Positions 1-8,260 are shown, numbered from the stretch's first letter. The stretch is 26,774 nucleotides of DNA from Polaribacter sp. (GCA_029248845.1 JAQWIO010000044.1:1-26774), one strand, 5' to 3'. The notes: generated from the letters alone by a model not told the origin. Numbers and translations are program-made.

Positions 1-140
1 TAATTAATTTAAAAGACGATGAAATTGAATGGTTCGAGGATTTAACAGGAGAAAATGAAGAAGATATCGCAACAGAACTAGCAGATTTAATGGACAAGGC
101 CGGTGCGTTTTATGATCAGGAAATGACACAATACGATTAG
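1..140 (+). CDS. C-terminal end of an unidentified protein (partial)
   Basis: An open frame enters from the left edge (first full codon at 3) and stops with TAG at 138-140. About 45 residues are visible. They are strongly acidic, include the segment EIEWFEDLTGENEEDIA, and end in MTQYD. No catalytic motif is visible, so I assign no function. Related genomes may carry a tetratricopeptide-repeat gene upstream of the DUF368 pair, but nothing in this fragment proves that identity. The gene is real as a reading frame because it is continuous to the edge and its composition is protein-like. Confidence 0.6.
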   Translation, partial: INLKDDEIEWFEDLTGENEEDIATELADLMDKAGAFYDQEMTQYD

Positions 141-457
141 GTAAAACTTTCGTTTTATTTGGGGTTTCTTAAATGCATATTCATATCCTAAAAAATGATT
201 TCTTATTTTGCCTCCTTAAGCCAGCGATAATTTTATAAACCCACTATAGTTGATGTTGTAATATTTTAAATTATTAATAAAAAATAATTTAGAAGTTGTA
301 TAAGTGTAAAATAAGTTCATTTTAACTCTGCAGGTGTTTATTTTGATCCTACTTGACATACTGAATGGATTAATTAGTTTTCAAATAAATTAAAAAGGAG
401 ACTTCTTTTCTTCTTCAAATTTCTATTATCTTCGTTTTCTTAAAAAATAAATACAAT
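141..457. other. 317-bp gene-free gap before the DUF368 operon
   Basis: No convincing gene is visible. The longest small frame I noticed (173-238, about 21 codons) has no family features. The gap holds an AT-only inverted repeat (268-275 with 283-290), a candidate promoter at 354-382, and a pyrimidine-rich leader (about 400-440) before the ATG at 458. I see no riboswitch fold or tRNA. Confidence 0.5.
354..382 (+). promoter_or_regulatory. Candidate promoter for the DUF368-aroE operon
   Basis: TTG at 354-356 (inside TTGACA) is followed after 18 nt by TAGTTTTC at 375-382. This resembles the Bacteroidota TTG-N17-20-TAnnTTTG promoter with one mismatch in the -7 box. It would give a leader of about 70 nt. 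In DNA this AT-rich the match is suggestive only. Confidence 0.3.
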
Positions 458-1381
458 ATGAGTAGAAATAGTAAAGATTATATAGGAATTGCTTTAAAAG
501 GAGTAGCAATGGGAGCAGCAGATGTGGTGCCTGGCGTTTCTGGTGGAACAATCGCTTTTATTTCTGGAATCTATGAAGAGTTGCTAGCAGCAATTAGTAC
601 GATTAATTTTAGCTTACTTAAAACTTTAAAAAAAGAAGGTTTTAAAGTAGCATGGAAACAACTTAATGGTAATTTTTTATTGTCACTTTTTGTAGGGATT
701 TTCGTAAGCATTGTTTCTTTGGCAAAAATAATAAAACATTTACTAGAAAATGAACCCATTTTATTGTGGTCTTTCTTTTTTGGTTTGGTCTCAGCAAGTA
801 TTATTTATATTGTTAAACAGGTTATTAATTGGAATTTTAAGTTTGTGGTTTTCGGTGTTTTTGGAATTGCATTTGGTTACGTGATTACTATAATTCCTTC
901 AACAAACTCAACTGAAATTAATTATTTGTTTTTAATTTTTGCGGGAGCAATTGCATCTTGTGCAATGATTTTACCAGGTATTTCTGGATCTTATATATTG
1001 CTGTTGATAGGTGTTTACCCGGTTGTTATGTCAGCAATTACAACTAAAGATTTTAAAATAATTTCTGCAATTGGAATTGGTGTGATCTTGGGTTTGTTAT
1101 CATTTTCAAAATTATTAAAATGGCTTTTTACTAATTATAAGAATCAAATGCTTATCGTTTTATCTGGTATCATGTTGGGTTCTTTAAATAAAGTGTGGCC
1201 TTGGAAAATGACGGTTTCAACTTACATCAATAGTCAAGGTCTCACAAAACCTTTATTAGAACAAAGTATTTCTCCTTTTTCTTACGATGGTGATGCAGAG
1301 TTAACAATGGCAATAATTTTCGCTGTTATAGGTTTTTGTTTAATTTTATTAATGGAAAGAGTAGCAATTCAGAAAAAGTAA
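458..1381 (+). CDS. DUF368 membrane protein, polyprenyl-phosphate transporter (PopT) family, copy 1
   Basis: This is a 307-residue integral membrane protein. The DUF368 signature MGAADVVPGVSGGTIAF is at about residues 18-34. A second, related motif in the other half, ILPGISGSYILLL, lies near 172-184, giving the two-repeat pattern of the family. About eight hydrophobic segments are visible. DUF368 proteins (PopT) are known to return undecaprenyl phosphate across the cytoplasmic membrane for reuse in cell-wall and surface-glycan synthesis, and that role is inferred here from family membership. The ATG start sits a few residues before the conserved motif, as is usual. The stop at 1379-1381 directly abuts the ATG of the second DUF368 gene, so the two are surely co-transcribed. 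Asp22 in the signature is the common residue; the second copy has Asn. Confidence 0.9.
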   Translation: MSRNSKDYIGIALKGVAMGAADVVPGVSGGTIAFISGIYEELLAAISTINFSLLKTLKKEGFKVAWKQLNGNFLLSLFVGIFVSIVSLAKIIKHLLENEPILLWSFFFGLVSASIIYIVKQVINWNFKFVVFGVFGIAFGYVITIIPSTNSTEINYLFLIFAGAIASCAMILPGISGSYILLLIGVYPVVMSAITTKDFKIISAIGIGVILGLLSFSKLLKWLFTNYKNQMLIVLSGIMLGSLNKVWPWKMTVSTYINSQGLTKPLLEQSISPFSYDGDAELTMAIIFAVIGFCLILLMERVAIQKK

Positions 1382-2389
1382 ATGAAACCAAAAAAATCTT
1401 CTTCACAGAAAATTATCCTTTTCTTAAAGGGATTGGCAATGGGAGCTGCGAATAAAGTTCCTGGTGTTTCTGGGGGAACAGTTTCTTTTGTTTTCGGTTT
1501 TTATGAAGAATTAATTTACTCTTTAAAAAAAGTGAATTTAATCGCTTTTAAATTACTGTTGAATGGACGTTTTAGAAGTTTTTTTGAATATGTGAACGGA
1601 TTATTCTTACTGTTAATAATGGGAGGTAGTATTTTTAGCTTTTTTACTATTTCTTTACTTTTAGATTATTTTTTATTTCATTATGAGCTTTATGTTTGGA
1701 GTTGTTTTTTTGGGATGATAATTGGCTCAATTTATCAGATAGGAAAAGGTTTTGGTGACTGGAGTTTTAAAAATATTATTTCATTAATAATCGGAATTTC
1801 AATTGGTTTAGGAATAAGTTTCTTAACTCCAGCAACAGAAAATGACAATCTTTGGTTTGTTTTTATTTGTGGAATAATTGGTGTTTCAGGAATGACACTC
1901 CCAGGGCTCTCAGGGTCTTTTATTTTAATTCTATTAGGAAATTATGTATTGTTATTGGTAGACTCTGTAAATGTATTATTAAGTGTAATTACGAGTATCT
2001 TATCTGGTGATTTTGAAGTTTTATCAGATCCAATTAAAGTAAGGTATTTAAAAATAATTACTGTTTTTACTGCAGGTTCTGCTTTTGGATTGATTTCTAT
2101 TTCTCATGTTTTGGCCTATGTTTTAAAAAGATGGAACCAAATGGTTAATGCCATTATAATTGGTTTTATAACCGGTTCTTTAGGCATTGTATGGCCATGG
2201 AAAAAAACAGTCTATTTAAAAGAAAAAGGAAAAATATTAATTGATAAAAAAGGAAATAAAATAGTTGAGAATTATGAACGATTCATACCGGATTTTTTAT
2301 ATTCTGAAACTTGGATTGCATTTTTTTTTATTGCGATAGGTATCGTGTTAATTTTAGTGATAGGTTTTTATGGAAAAAATAAAAAATAA
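1382..2389 (+). CDS. DUF368 membrane protein, polyprenyl-phosphate transporter (PopT) family, copy 2
   Basis: This 335-residue protein is a diverged paralogue of the preceding gene, starting at the base after its stop. It carries GAANKVPGVSGGTVSF at about residues 21-36, where the usual Asp of the motif is Asn24, and the second-half motif TLPGLSGSFILIL near 173-185. Both copies share WPWKKTV-like sequence in the C-terminal part (WPWKMTV in copy 1), followed by a longer hydrophilic loop in this copy before the last membrane helix. The family role is undecaprenyl-phosphate translocation. Why two copies are kept is not visible. They may form a heteromer or differ in substrate, and both ideas are inference. 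Its last 20 bases overlap the start of aroE in another frame, which suggests translational coupling. Confidence 0.9.
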   Translation: MKPKKSSSQKIILFLKGLAMGAANKVPGVSGGTVSFVFGFYEELIYSLKKVNLIAFKLLLNGRFRSFFEYVNGLFLLLIMGGSIFSFFTISLLLDYFLFHYELYVWSCFFGMIIGSIYQIGKGFGDWSFKNIISLIIGISIGLGISFLTPATENDNLWFVFICGIIGVSGMTLPGLSGSFILILLGNYVLLLVDSVNVLLSVITSILSGDFEVLSDPIKVRYLKIITVFTAGSAFGLISISHVLAYVLKRWNQMVNAIIIGFITGSLGIVWPWKKTVYLKEKGKILIDKKGNKIVENYERFIPDFLYSETWIAFFFIAIGIVLILVIGFYGKNKK

Positions 2390-3128
2390 AGTTTTTGGCT
2401 TGTTAGGAAAAAATATTGAGTATTCTTTTTCTCGGGGATATTTTAACGAAAAGTTTAAAAAATTAGATTTAGAAAAATACAAATATATTAATTTCGATAT
2501 TGAAAAAATAGAAGATTTTCAAGAAGTAATAGCAGAAGGGAAAGAAAATTTAGGAGGTATGAATGTGACTATTCCATACAAACAAGATGTCTTAAATTAT
2601 TTAGATACATTAGATGAAACAGCTAAAGAAATTGGTGCTGTAAATACCATTAAATTCACTAAATCAGGAAAGTTAAAAGGCTTCAATTCAGATGTAGTTG
2701 GTTTTGAGAAGTCATTTTTTCCATTGATAGAAAAGCATCATAAAAACGCTTTAATACTAGGAACTGGAGGTGCCTCTAAGGCAATTGAATTCGCTTTAAA
2801 AAAAAATGATATTAACTATAAATTTGTTTCTAGAAATCCAAAAGGCGAAAATCAAATTTCTTATAGAGCTGTCACCAAAGCAGTGATAGAAAATCACCAA
2901 ATTATTATTAATTCTACCCCTATTGGTACTTCTCCAAAGATTGAAGAGTCACCAAATATTCCGTATCAATTTTTAACCAAAAATCACCTGTTGTATGACT
3001 TGATTTACAATCCTGAAGTCACAATGTTTTTATCCAAAGGTATAGAAAAAGGTGCGGTCATTAAAAATGGTTTTGAAATGTTGCAACTTCAAGCTGAAGA
3101 ATCTTGGAGAATTTGGAATGATGATTAA
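2370..3128 (+). CDS. aroE: Shikimate dehydrogenase
   Basis: This 252-residue enzyme reduces 3-dehydroshikimate to shikimate with NADPH, on the path to chorismate and aromatic amino acids. The shikimate-binding SxS pair appears as YSFSRGYF (18-25). The catalytic Lys is K71 in NVTIPYKQDV, the Asp partner is D108 in NSDVVGF, the nucleotide-binding loop is GTGGAS (131-136), and NSTPIGT and DLIYNPEVT follow in the expected order. Length fits the short Bacteroidota form. The ATG at 2370 lies inside the end of the DUF368 gene and is the only possible Met near the N-terminus, so a 20-base overlap is required. Chorismate made downstream of this enzyme feeds the isochorismate synthase encoded at 15020-16072. 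Confidence 0.95.
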   Translation: MEKIKNKVFGLLGKNIEYSFSRGYFNEKFKKLDLEKYKYINFDIEKIEDFQEVIAEGKENLGGMNVTIPYKQDVLNYLDTLDETAKEIGAVNTIKFTKSGKLKGFNSDVVGFEKSFFPLIEKHHKNALILGTGGASKAIEFALKKNDINYKFVSRNPKGENQISYRAVTKAVIENHQIIINSTPIGTSPKIEESPNIPYQFLTKNHLLYDLIYNPEVTMFLSKGIEKGAVIKNGFEMLQLQAEESWRIWNDD

Positions 3129-3186
3129 TTTTAATAATCAGATAGATAATTTGTAGATTTAGGAACTTGTCAGTATATTTATTGAC

Positions 3187-3204
3187 TATAATAGTTCTAT
3201 TATA
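3187..3204. repeat. Perfect 8-bp palindrome with 2-nt centre between aroE and the DUF349 gene
   Basis: TATAATAG at 3187-3194 and CTATTATA at 3197-3204 are exact reverse complements around TT. It lies 24 bp before the DUF349 start codon. It could be an operator or a weak hairpin, but being almost pure A/T it could also be chance. Confidence 0.35.
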
Positions 3205-3227
3205 ACCAAGACCTTAAACATCTAGAT

Positions 3228-5117
3228 ATGTTAGAAAATAACGATAAAAACGTTCAAAAAACGGAAAGTAAAGCTCAAGAAGTTGTAAGTAAAACTCCAG
3301 AAACAGAATTTAAAGATACTTTAGAAAAATCAAATACAACAACTGATGCTGTTGAAGATGTACAAAATTCTATTGCTGTTGATGCTGAAGTAGCGGCCCC
3401 TAAAGAAGAAAAATCTCTTGTTGTGGATTATTCAAAATTTTCTCTAGAGGATTTAGTTGTATTGCTTCAAAAAACACTTTCAAATAATCCTGTTCATAAA
3501 GTTAAAAACCAAGTAGAAGGTATTAAAACAGCTTTTAATCTCTCATTTGGAACTCTATTAGCAGAAAAGAAAGCCCTTTTTATAGAGGCCGGAGGTAATT
3601 CTATAGATTTTCAATTTTCTAGTCCGATAAAATCGGAATACAATAAATTATTATCAGATTATAAAAAACAACGCGACGCCTATTACAATGATTTAGAAAA
3701 ACAATTATCAATTAATTTAGAAAAAAGACTTTCTGTTATAGAGCAATTAAAAGATTTAATTAAAAATGCTGAGACAGCAACGATGTACAAAAGTTTTAGA
3801 GAGTTACAAGACACTTGGAGAACTATTGGACCTGTTTCAAAAAATCATTATAATGACACTTGGAAAACCTTTCATCATCATGTTGAACGTTTTTATGATT
3901 TATTACATTTAAGTAATGATTTTAGAGATCTAGATTTTAAACATAATTTAGAGGAAAAATTAACAATTATTCAAAAAGCTGAGAGGCTAGCAGAACAAGA
4001 AGATGTCAATTTAGCATTTAAAGAACTTCAAGATTTACATAAAATTTGGAAAGAAGATATAGGGCCTGTCTCACAAAATATGAGAGAAGAAATTTGGCAA
4101 AAATTTAGTGCGGCTACTAAAAAAATTCATGATAAAAGACATGATTATTTTAGAGAAATGCGTTCTAAATATCAAGAAATTATTGAAAATAAATTAGAAG
4201 TTGTTGCAAAACTTAATTCGTATGATACTTCAAATAACAAATCTCATAATGATTGGCAAAAAAGTATTGAAGAGGTAGAAGAATTAAGGCAAGAATATTT
4301 TAATTTAGGCAAACTTCCGTTTTCTAAAAGTGAAGATGTTTGGCAAAAGTTTAAGGCTGCTACAAAGAAATTTAATAGTTCTAAGAATGCTTTTTACAAA
4401 TATGAAAAAAGTGAACAGCAAAAGAATTTAAAAAAGAAAATAGAATTAATTGAACTTGCGGAATCTCTAAAAGACAGTGAAGATTGGGATTTAGCAACCA
4501 ATACATTAAAGAAAATTCAAACTGATTGGAAAACAATCGGGCATGTTCCGCGTAAATTTTCTGATGAAATTTGGAAACGTTTTAAAACAGCTTGTAACCA
4601 CTATTTTGATAGATATCATCAACAGAAAAAGTCTTTAGATAAAGAACAACAAGTTATTGTTGATGCTAAAAAAGCATTACTAGAAACAGTAAAAGAACTC
4701 AAAGAGCCAACAAAAGAGGAACTTTTAGAAGTTATTAATACTTGGAGAAGTTTAGGTAGATTACCACGAAATTCAAGACATATAGAGGGTAAGTTTAATA
4801 AATTAATAGATAGAGCATTAGGAGAATTGTCACTAGGGAAGAATGAAGTTGAAATGTTAAAGTTTACCAATATTGTTGATGGACTTTTTGCTGATAATGA
4901 TATAAGAAAGTTAGATTCCGAACAAATGTTTATTAGAAAGAAAATTGATGAAGTTGTAAGAGAAATTCAGCAATTAGAAAATAATTTAAGTTTCTTTTCT
5001 AATGCTAAAGACGATAATCCTCTTGTGTTAAAAGTAAAAAATAACGTCAATTCTTTTAAAGATGATTTGGTAACCTTGAAACAAAAGTTAAGTTACATAA
5101 AAAAAATAGATTATTAA
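3228..5117 (+). CDS. DUF349 repeat protein
   Basis: This is a 629-residue soluble, highly charged, helical protein. Residues 1-65 are an acidic low-complexity tail rich in E, K and T. From about 170 onward there are at least five degenerate repeats of about 75 residues. Each has a Trp-x(2-3)-(I/L)G-x-(V/L/P)P-like turn and a following aromatic helix: W197 with IGPVSKNHYNDTW, W274 with IGPVSQNMREEIW, then LGKLPFSKSEDVW near 360, W434 with IGHVPRKFSDEIW, and W506 with LGRLPRNSR. This is the DUF349 pattern. No signal peptide or membrane helix is visible, so it is expected in the cytoplasm. The function of the family is not established and I do not assign one. It follows aroE by 99 bp, in the same direction, and ends at a strong terminator. 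Confidence 0.88.
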   Translation: MLENNDKNVQKTESKAQEVVSKTPETEFKDTLEKSNTTTDAVEDVQNSIAVDAEVAAPKEEKSLVVDYSKFSLEDLVVLLQKTLSNNPVHKVKNQVEGIKTAFNLSFGTLLAEKKALFIEAGGNSIDFQFSSPIKSEYNKLLSDYKKQRDAYYNDLEKQLSINLEKRLSVIEQLKDLIKNAETATMYKSFRELQDTWRTIGPVSKNHYNDTWKTFHHHVERFYDLLHLSNDFRDLDFKHNLEEKLTIIQKAERLAEQEDVNLAFKELQDLHKIWKEDIGPVSQNMREEIWQKFSAATKKIHDKRHDYFREMRSKYQEIIENKLEVVAKLNSYDTSNNKSHNDWQKSIEEVEELRQEYFNLGKLPFSKSEDVWQKFKAATKKFNSSKNAFYKYEKSEQQKNLKKKIELIELAESLKDSEDWDLATNTLKKIQTDWKTIGHVPRKFSDEIWKRFKTACNHYFDRYHQQKKSLDKEQQVIVDAKKALLETVKELKEPTKEELLEVINTWRSLGRLPRNSRHIEGKFNKLIDRALGELSLGKNEVEMLKFTNIVDGLFADNDIRKLDSEQMFIRKKIDEVVREIQQLENNLSFFSNAKDDNPLVLKVKNNVNSFKDDLVTLKQKLSYIKKIDY

Positions 5118-5130
5118 AATTTGGATACTT

Positions 5131-5167
5131 AACAAAAAACTCGAAGTTTAGCTTCGAGTTTTTTGTT
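5131..5167. terminator. Bidirectional intrinsic terminator
   Basis: A perfect 16-bp stem runs from 5131-5146 to 5152-5167 with a 5-nt loop (TTTAG). The core CTCGAAG/CTTCGAG is flanked by an A-tract on one side and a T-tract on the other, so it can act on both strands. It separates the convergent DUF349 (+) and zinc-ribbon-like (-) genes. Confidence 0.9.
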
Positions 5168-5190
5168 TGAAAATAAGTTTTTTAAATAGA

Positions 5191-5964
5191 TTACGAAAAT
5201 AAGGCATCCATTTTTGCTTTTTCTTCTTCAGCTAAAGCTGCATCTACCAGGATTCGACCACTGTGCTCATCTATAGTTATTTTTTTTCTATTGGCTATTT
5301 CTAGTTGGACTTGTGGTGGAATTGTGAAGTATGAACCTCCAGAAGCTCCACGTTCAATTGCAACAACAGCTAGACCATTTTTTACTTTAGTTCTTATTCT
5401 TGTATAGGCAGAAAATAAGTGTGCGTCTAAAGTTTTAGAAAACTCATCAGATTTCTGAATTAATAATTCTTCTTCTTTTTCAGTTTCTTTTAAAATCGCA
5501 TCTAATTCAGCTTTTTTATGGCTTAAATGTTTTTCCTGCTTCTCTAATTTCTCTTGAGTAGCATCTATCAATTCTGTTTTCTGAGCAATTTTTGCTTTAA
5601 ATTCAAGAATCCTCTTCTCAGCAAGTTGAATTTCTAAATCCTGGTATTCAATTTCTTTAGATAAAGAGTCGAATTCCCTATTATTTCTAACTTTCTTTTG
5701 TTGCTCGTCATACTTTTTCATCAATCCATTAGACTCTTCAATTGCTAATTTTTTGTTGTTAATATCAGTTTCTAGATTAGCTGTATCTTGATTTAGGTTT
5801 GAAATACGCGTATTTAGTCCGGCAATTTCATCTTCTAAATCTTCAACTTCTAGAGGTAATTCACCTCTAACATTTCTAATTTCATCAATTCTAGAGTCGA
5901 TTAATTGTAAATAGTATAAAGCTGTTAATTTTTCTTCAACCGAAATTTCTTTCTTCTTTGCCAT
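5191..5964 (-). CDS. Coiled-coil protein with degenerate C4 zinc ribbon (COG1579/DUF164-like)
   Basis: This 257-residue protein is almost entirely a charged coiled coil from about 10 to 190, followed by a C-terminal segment matching the position of the C4 zinc ribbon of COG1579 proteins. The usual CxxC...CxxCGRIL arrangement is kept in outline (GASGGSYFTIPPQ, then ITIDEHSGRILVD), but all four expected Cys positions are replaced: Ser208, Ser211, Asp232 and Ser235. Zinc binding by this site is therefore not expected. The ATG at 5962-5964 is two bases beyond the Nif3-like gene's stop, so the two form one transcript. The pairing with a Nif3-like gene is common in Bacteroidota. Its molecular role is not known to me, and the coiled coil suggests a scaffolding or RNA/protein-binding function. 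Confidence 0.85.
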   Translation of the reverse strand: MAKKKEISVEEKLTALYYLQLIDSRIDEIRNVRGELPLEVEDLEDEIAGLNTRISNLNQDTANLETDINNKKLAIEESNGLMKKYDEQQKKVRNNREFDSLSKEIEYQDLEIQLAEKRILEFKAKIAQKTELIDATQEKLEKQEKHLSHKKAELDAILKETEKEEELLIQKSDEFSKTLDAHLFSAYTRIRTKVKNGLAVVAIERGASGGSYFTIPPQVQLEIANRKKITIDEHSGRILVDAALAEEEKAKMDALFS

Positions 5965-5966
5965 GT

Positions 5967-7061
5967 TTATATGTAATATATAGGATTTGTACTTTTTTCT
6001 GATAAAATGATTGCAAAATTACTAAATTTTTTTGTAAGATAATCAACCAAAAGGTTTTTTGTAAACTGTTCGCTCTCATAATGACCAATATCTGCTAAAA
6101 TAATCTTGTTTTCAGCTTTAAAAAACTCGTGATATTTAAAGTCAGCACTCACATAAGCATCTGCACCAGCTTTTTTTGCATCAGAAATCGCAAAACTTCC
6201 AGCACCTCCTAAAACGGCTACTTTTTTTATTTTCTTATTAATAAAATTAGAATGACGAATACAAGCTGTTTTCATTTTATTTTTAAGAAACAGTAAAAAG
6301 TCTTTTTCATCCATTTCTGAAGGTAGCTCACCAATCATTCCCATTCCAATATTTTGGTGAATATTTTCTGTAGTTATAATTTCATAGGCAACTTCTTCAT
6401 AAGGATGATTTTTTTGAAGAGATTTTAAAATTCTCGCTTCATTTTTAAGTTCATATATTAAAGAAATTTGTGTTTCCTCTTCAGTATGATTCTCTCCTTT
6501 TTTACCTAGAGTAGGATTCGAATTTTTGTTTCCTCGATAGCTACTTTCTCCATGAATAGAAAAAGAGCAATTATCGTAATTTCCAATACTTCCTGCACCC
6601 GCTTTAAAAAGAGAATTTCTTAATTCCTCAGCATTTTTTTTGGGTACTAAAGTTGTTAATTTTTTTATAATACCCTTTTTAGGAATTAAAACGCTGGTGT
6701 TTTTCAATCCTAAAACATCACATATTTTTGCTGAAACACCCTTATTGGAATTGTCTAAAGCTGTGTGAGTTGCATAAATGGCAATATCATTTTTAATTGC
6801 TTTTAACACAACACGTTCAACATAAGAACTTCCGTTTAGTTTTTTTAAACTACTAAAAATTATAGGATGAAAACTAATTATTAAATTGCATTTTTTTGCA
6901 ATTGCTTCCTCTATAGTTTCTTCTAGGGTGTCTAAGGTTACTAAAACTCCAGAAACGGTTGTATTATAATTTCCAACCAATAAACCAACGTTGTCAAAAT
7001 CTTCAGCATAATTTAACGGGGCTAAGTCTTCTATATAATCTGTAATCTCTCTTATAATCAT
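5967..7061 (-). CDS. Nif3-like (DUF34) dinuclear metal centre protein
   Basis: This protein is about 364 residues and of the long Nif3 type, in which an extra domain (about 125-235, containing HPYEEVAYEI) is inserted into the core. Conserved motifs are DNVGLLVG (23-30), FHPIIF (64-69), YATHTALDN, VAVLGGAGSF and DIGHYESEQF, so most metal ligands are present. The first His of the canonical HHP motif is Phe64 here. The biochemical role of the family is unresolved; a metal-dependent hydrolase has been suggested. I prefer the ATG at 7059-7061 over one at 7101-7103, because the family starts near MIIREI and a perfect -7 promoter box (7085-7092) would lie inside the longer version. It leads the two-gene unit with the coiled-coil protein. 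Confidence 0.88.
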   Translation of the reverse strand: MIIREITDYIEDLAPLNYAEDFDNVGLLVGNYNTTVSGVLVTLDTLEETIEEAIAKKCNLIISFHPIIFSSLKKLNGSSYVERVVLKAIKNDIAIYATHTALDNSNKGVSAKICDVLGLKNTSVLIPKKGIIKKLTTLVPKKNAEELRNSLFKAGAGSIGNYDNCSFSIHGESSYRGNKNSNPTLGKKGENHTEEETQISLIYELKNEARILKSLQKNHPYEEVAYEIITTENIHQNIGMGMIGELPSEMDEKDFLLFLKNKMKTACIRHSNFINKKIKKVAVLGGAGSFAISDAKKAGADAYVSADFKYHEFFKAENKIILADIGHYESEQFTKNLLVDYLTKKFSNFAIILSEKSTNPIYYI

Positions 7062-7084
7062 AAAACAAATCTTGTATTGAAAAT

Positions 7085-7092
7085 CAAAGTTA
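7085..7092 (-). promoter_or_regulatory. -7 promoter box for the Nif3-like operon
   Basis: The minus strand reads TAACTTTG, a perfect TAnnTTTG. It ends 23 nt before the ATG at 7061, implying a leader of roughly 20 nt. A TTG lies about 15 nt upstream, a little closer than usual. This box argues against the upstream ATG at 7103 as the start. Confidence 0.5.
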
Positions 7093-7125
7093 ACATTTTC
7101 CATTCATCAATTCATAAAAATGACT

Positions 7126-7133
7126 TATTTTCG
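7126..7133 (+). promoter_or_regulatory. Candidate -7 box directly before lpxK
   Basis: TATTTTCG at 7126-7133 matches TAnnTTTG with one mismatch and ends 5 nt before the lpxK ATG (7139). No clear TTG element lies at the expected distance. If used, the transcript would begin at or within a base or two of the start codon. Confidence 0.35.
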
Positions 7134-7138
7134 TGTCA

Positions 7139-8158
7139 ATGAAATTTTTACGTTTTTTATTATTTCCTTTTTCCATTATTTATAACGGAATAACCACCTT
7201 TCGAAACTTATTTTTTGATTGGGGTTTTTTGAAGCAAACTTCATTCAAAATACCCGTAATTACTGTAGGGAATTTAAGTGTTGGAGGAACAGGAAAAACT
7301 CCACAAATAGAATATTTAATTCGGTTGTTAAATGACTCTTTAAAAATTGCTGTTTTAAGTAGGGGATATAAGCGTAAAACTCAAGGTTTTGTTTTATTAA
7401 ATGACACACATTCTGCAGTTGATGTTGGTGATGAACCGTTGCAATATTTTAATAAATTTAACAATATCGATGTTGCTGTAGATGTTAATAGAGTCGCTGG
7501 AATTACTAGATTAATAGCAGATGTATCTCCTGAGGTTATTTTATTAGATGATGCATATCAACACAGAAAAGTAAAAGCAAGTTTGTCTATTTTACTTACA
7601 AAATATGATGATTTATTTATCGATGATTTTTTATTGCCAACAGGAAACCTCAGAGAAAGTAGATGTGGTGCAAAAAGAACAGATCTAATTTTAATAACTA
7701 AATGTCCAAAAAATTTAACAGATTTATCTAAAAAACGAATCGTTAATAGGCTTAAAAAATATCAAAAAAATGTCTTTTTTACATGTATTACTTATGATAA
7801 AAAAACATCTGGAGATAAAAATATTTTCACTAAAGATTTAAAAAATTACCAAGTTTTATTAATCACAGGAATTGCAAATCCGTCTTCGCTTTTATCTTTT
7901 TTAGAAGAAAATAAAGTAAATTTTAAACACTTTCAATATTCAGATCACCATCATTTTACGGATACAGAAATTGAGATGATTAAAAGAGAATTTGCTTTTT
8001 TAAGTTCATCTAAAAAAATCATTTTAACAACAGAGAAAGACTATGTTCGTTTAAAAAGTAACATAGAAGATTTGTCCTATTTGGGAATCCAAACTTCATT
8101 TTTATCTAGAGAAGAAGAATTTAATTCGATACTTAAAAGTCATGTTCAACAAAATTAG
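7139..8158 (+). CDS. lpxK: Tetraacyldisaccharide 4'-kinase (lipid A synthesis)
   Basis: This protein of about 339 residues phosphorylates the 4' position of the lipid A disaccharide at the inner face of the cytoplasmic membrane. An N-terminal hydrophobic membrane-anchoring stretch (1-20) is followed by the P-loop VGNLSVGGTGKTP (43-55), then SRGYKRK, VGDEPLQYF, and DDAYQHRKV, the LpxK signature. LLPTGNLRE and RTDLILITKCP come after, in the expected order. I chose the ATG at 7139 over the in-frame GTG at 7133 because LpxK proteins begin right at the MKFLRFLL-type segment and the GTG overlaps the candidate promoter box. It is divergent from the Nif3-like gene and has no other lipid A gene beside it here. 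Confidence 0.93.
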   Translation: MKFLRFLLFPFSIIYNGITTFRNLFFDWGFLKQTSFKIPVITVGNLSVGGTGKTPQIEYLIRLLNDSLKIAVLSRGYKRKTQGFVLLNDTHSAVDVGDEPLQYFNKFNNIDVAVDVNRVAGITRLIADVSPEVILLDDAYQHRKVKASLSILLTKYDDLFIDDFLLPTGNLRESRCGAKRTDLILITKCPKNLTDLSKKRIVNRLKKYQKNVFFTCITYDKKTSGDKNIFTKDLKNYQVLLITGIANPSSLLSFLEENKVNFKHFQYSDHHHFTDTEIEMIKREFAFLSSSKKIILTTEKDYVRLKSNIEDLSYLGIQTSFLSREEEFNSILKSHVQQN

Positions 8159-8260
8159 TGTTTTACTTAGTTAATTTTATAAATGAAATAAGTCTACTTT
8201 TGAAACAATCTTTTTTTTCAAATGAAAATTCTTTTTTTACTTTAAAAAAGTTAAATATTG

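Noticed and set aside
173..238. Possible 21-codon peptide in the left intergenic gap
   Set aside because: Too short, no upstream signal, and composition does not differ from surrounding non-coding DNA.
268..290. AAATTATT/AATAATTT hairpin in the left gap as a terminator
   Set aside because: A/T pairs only, no T-tract, and it is 128 bp past the preceding stop; likely chance in AT-rich DNA.
7101..7103. Upstream ATG giving a 378-residue Nif3-like protein
   Set aside because: The extra 14 residues are not family-like and overlap a perfect -7 promoter box.
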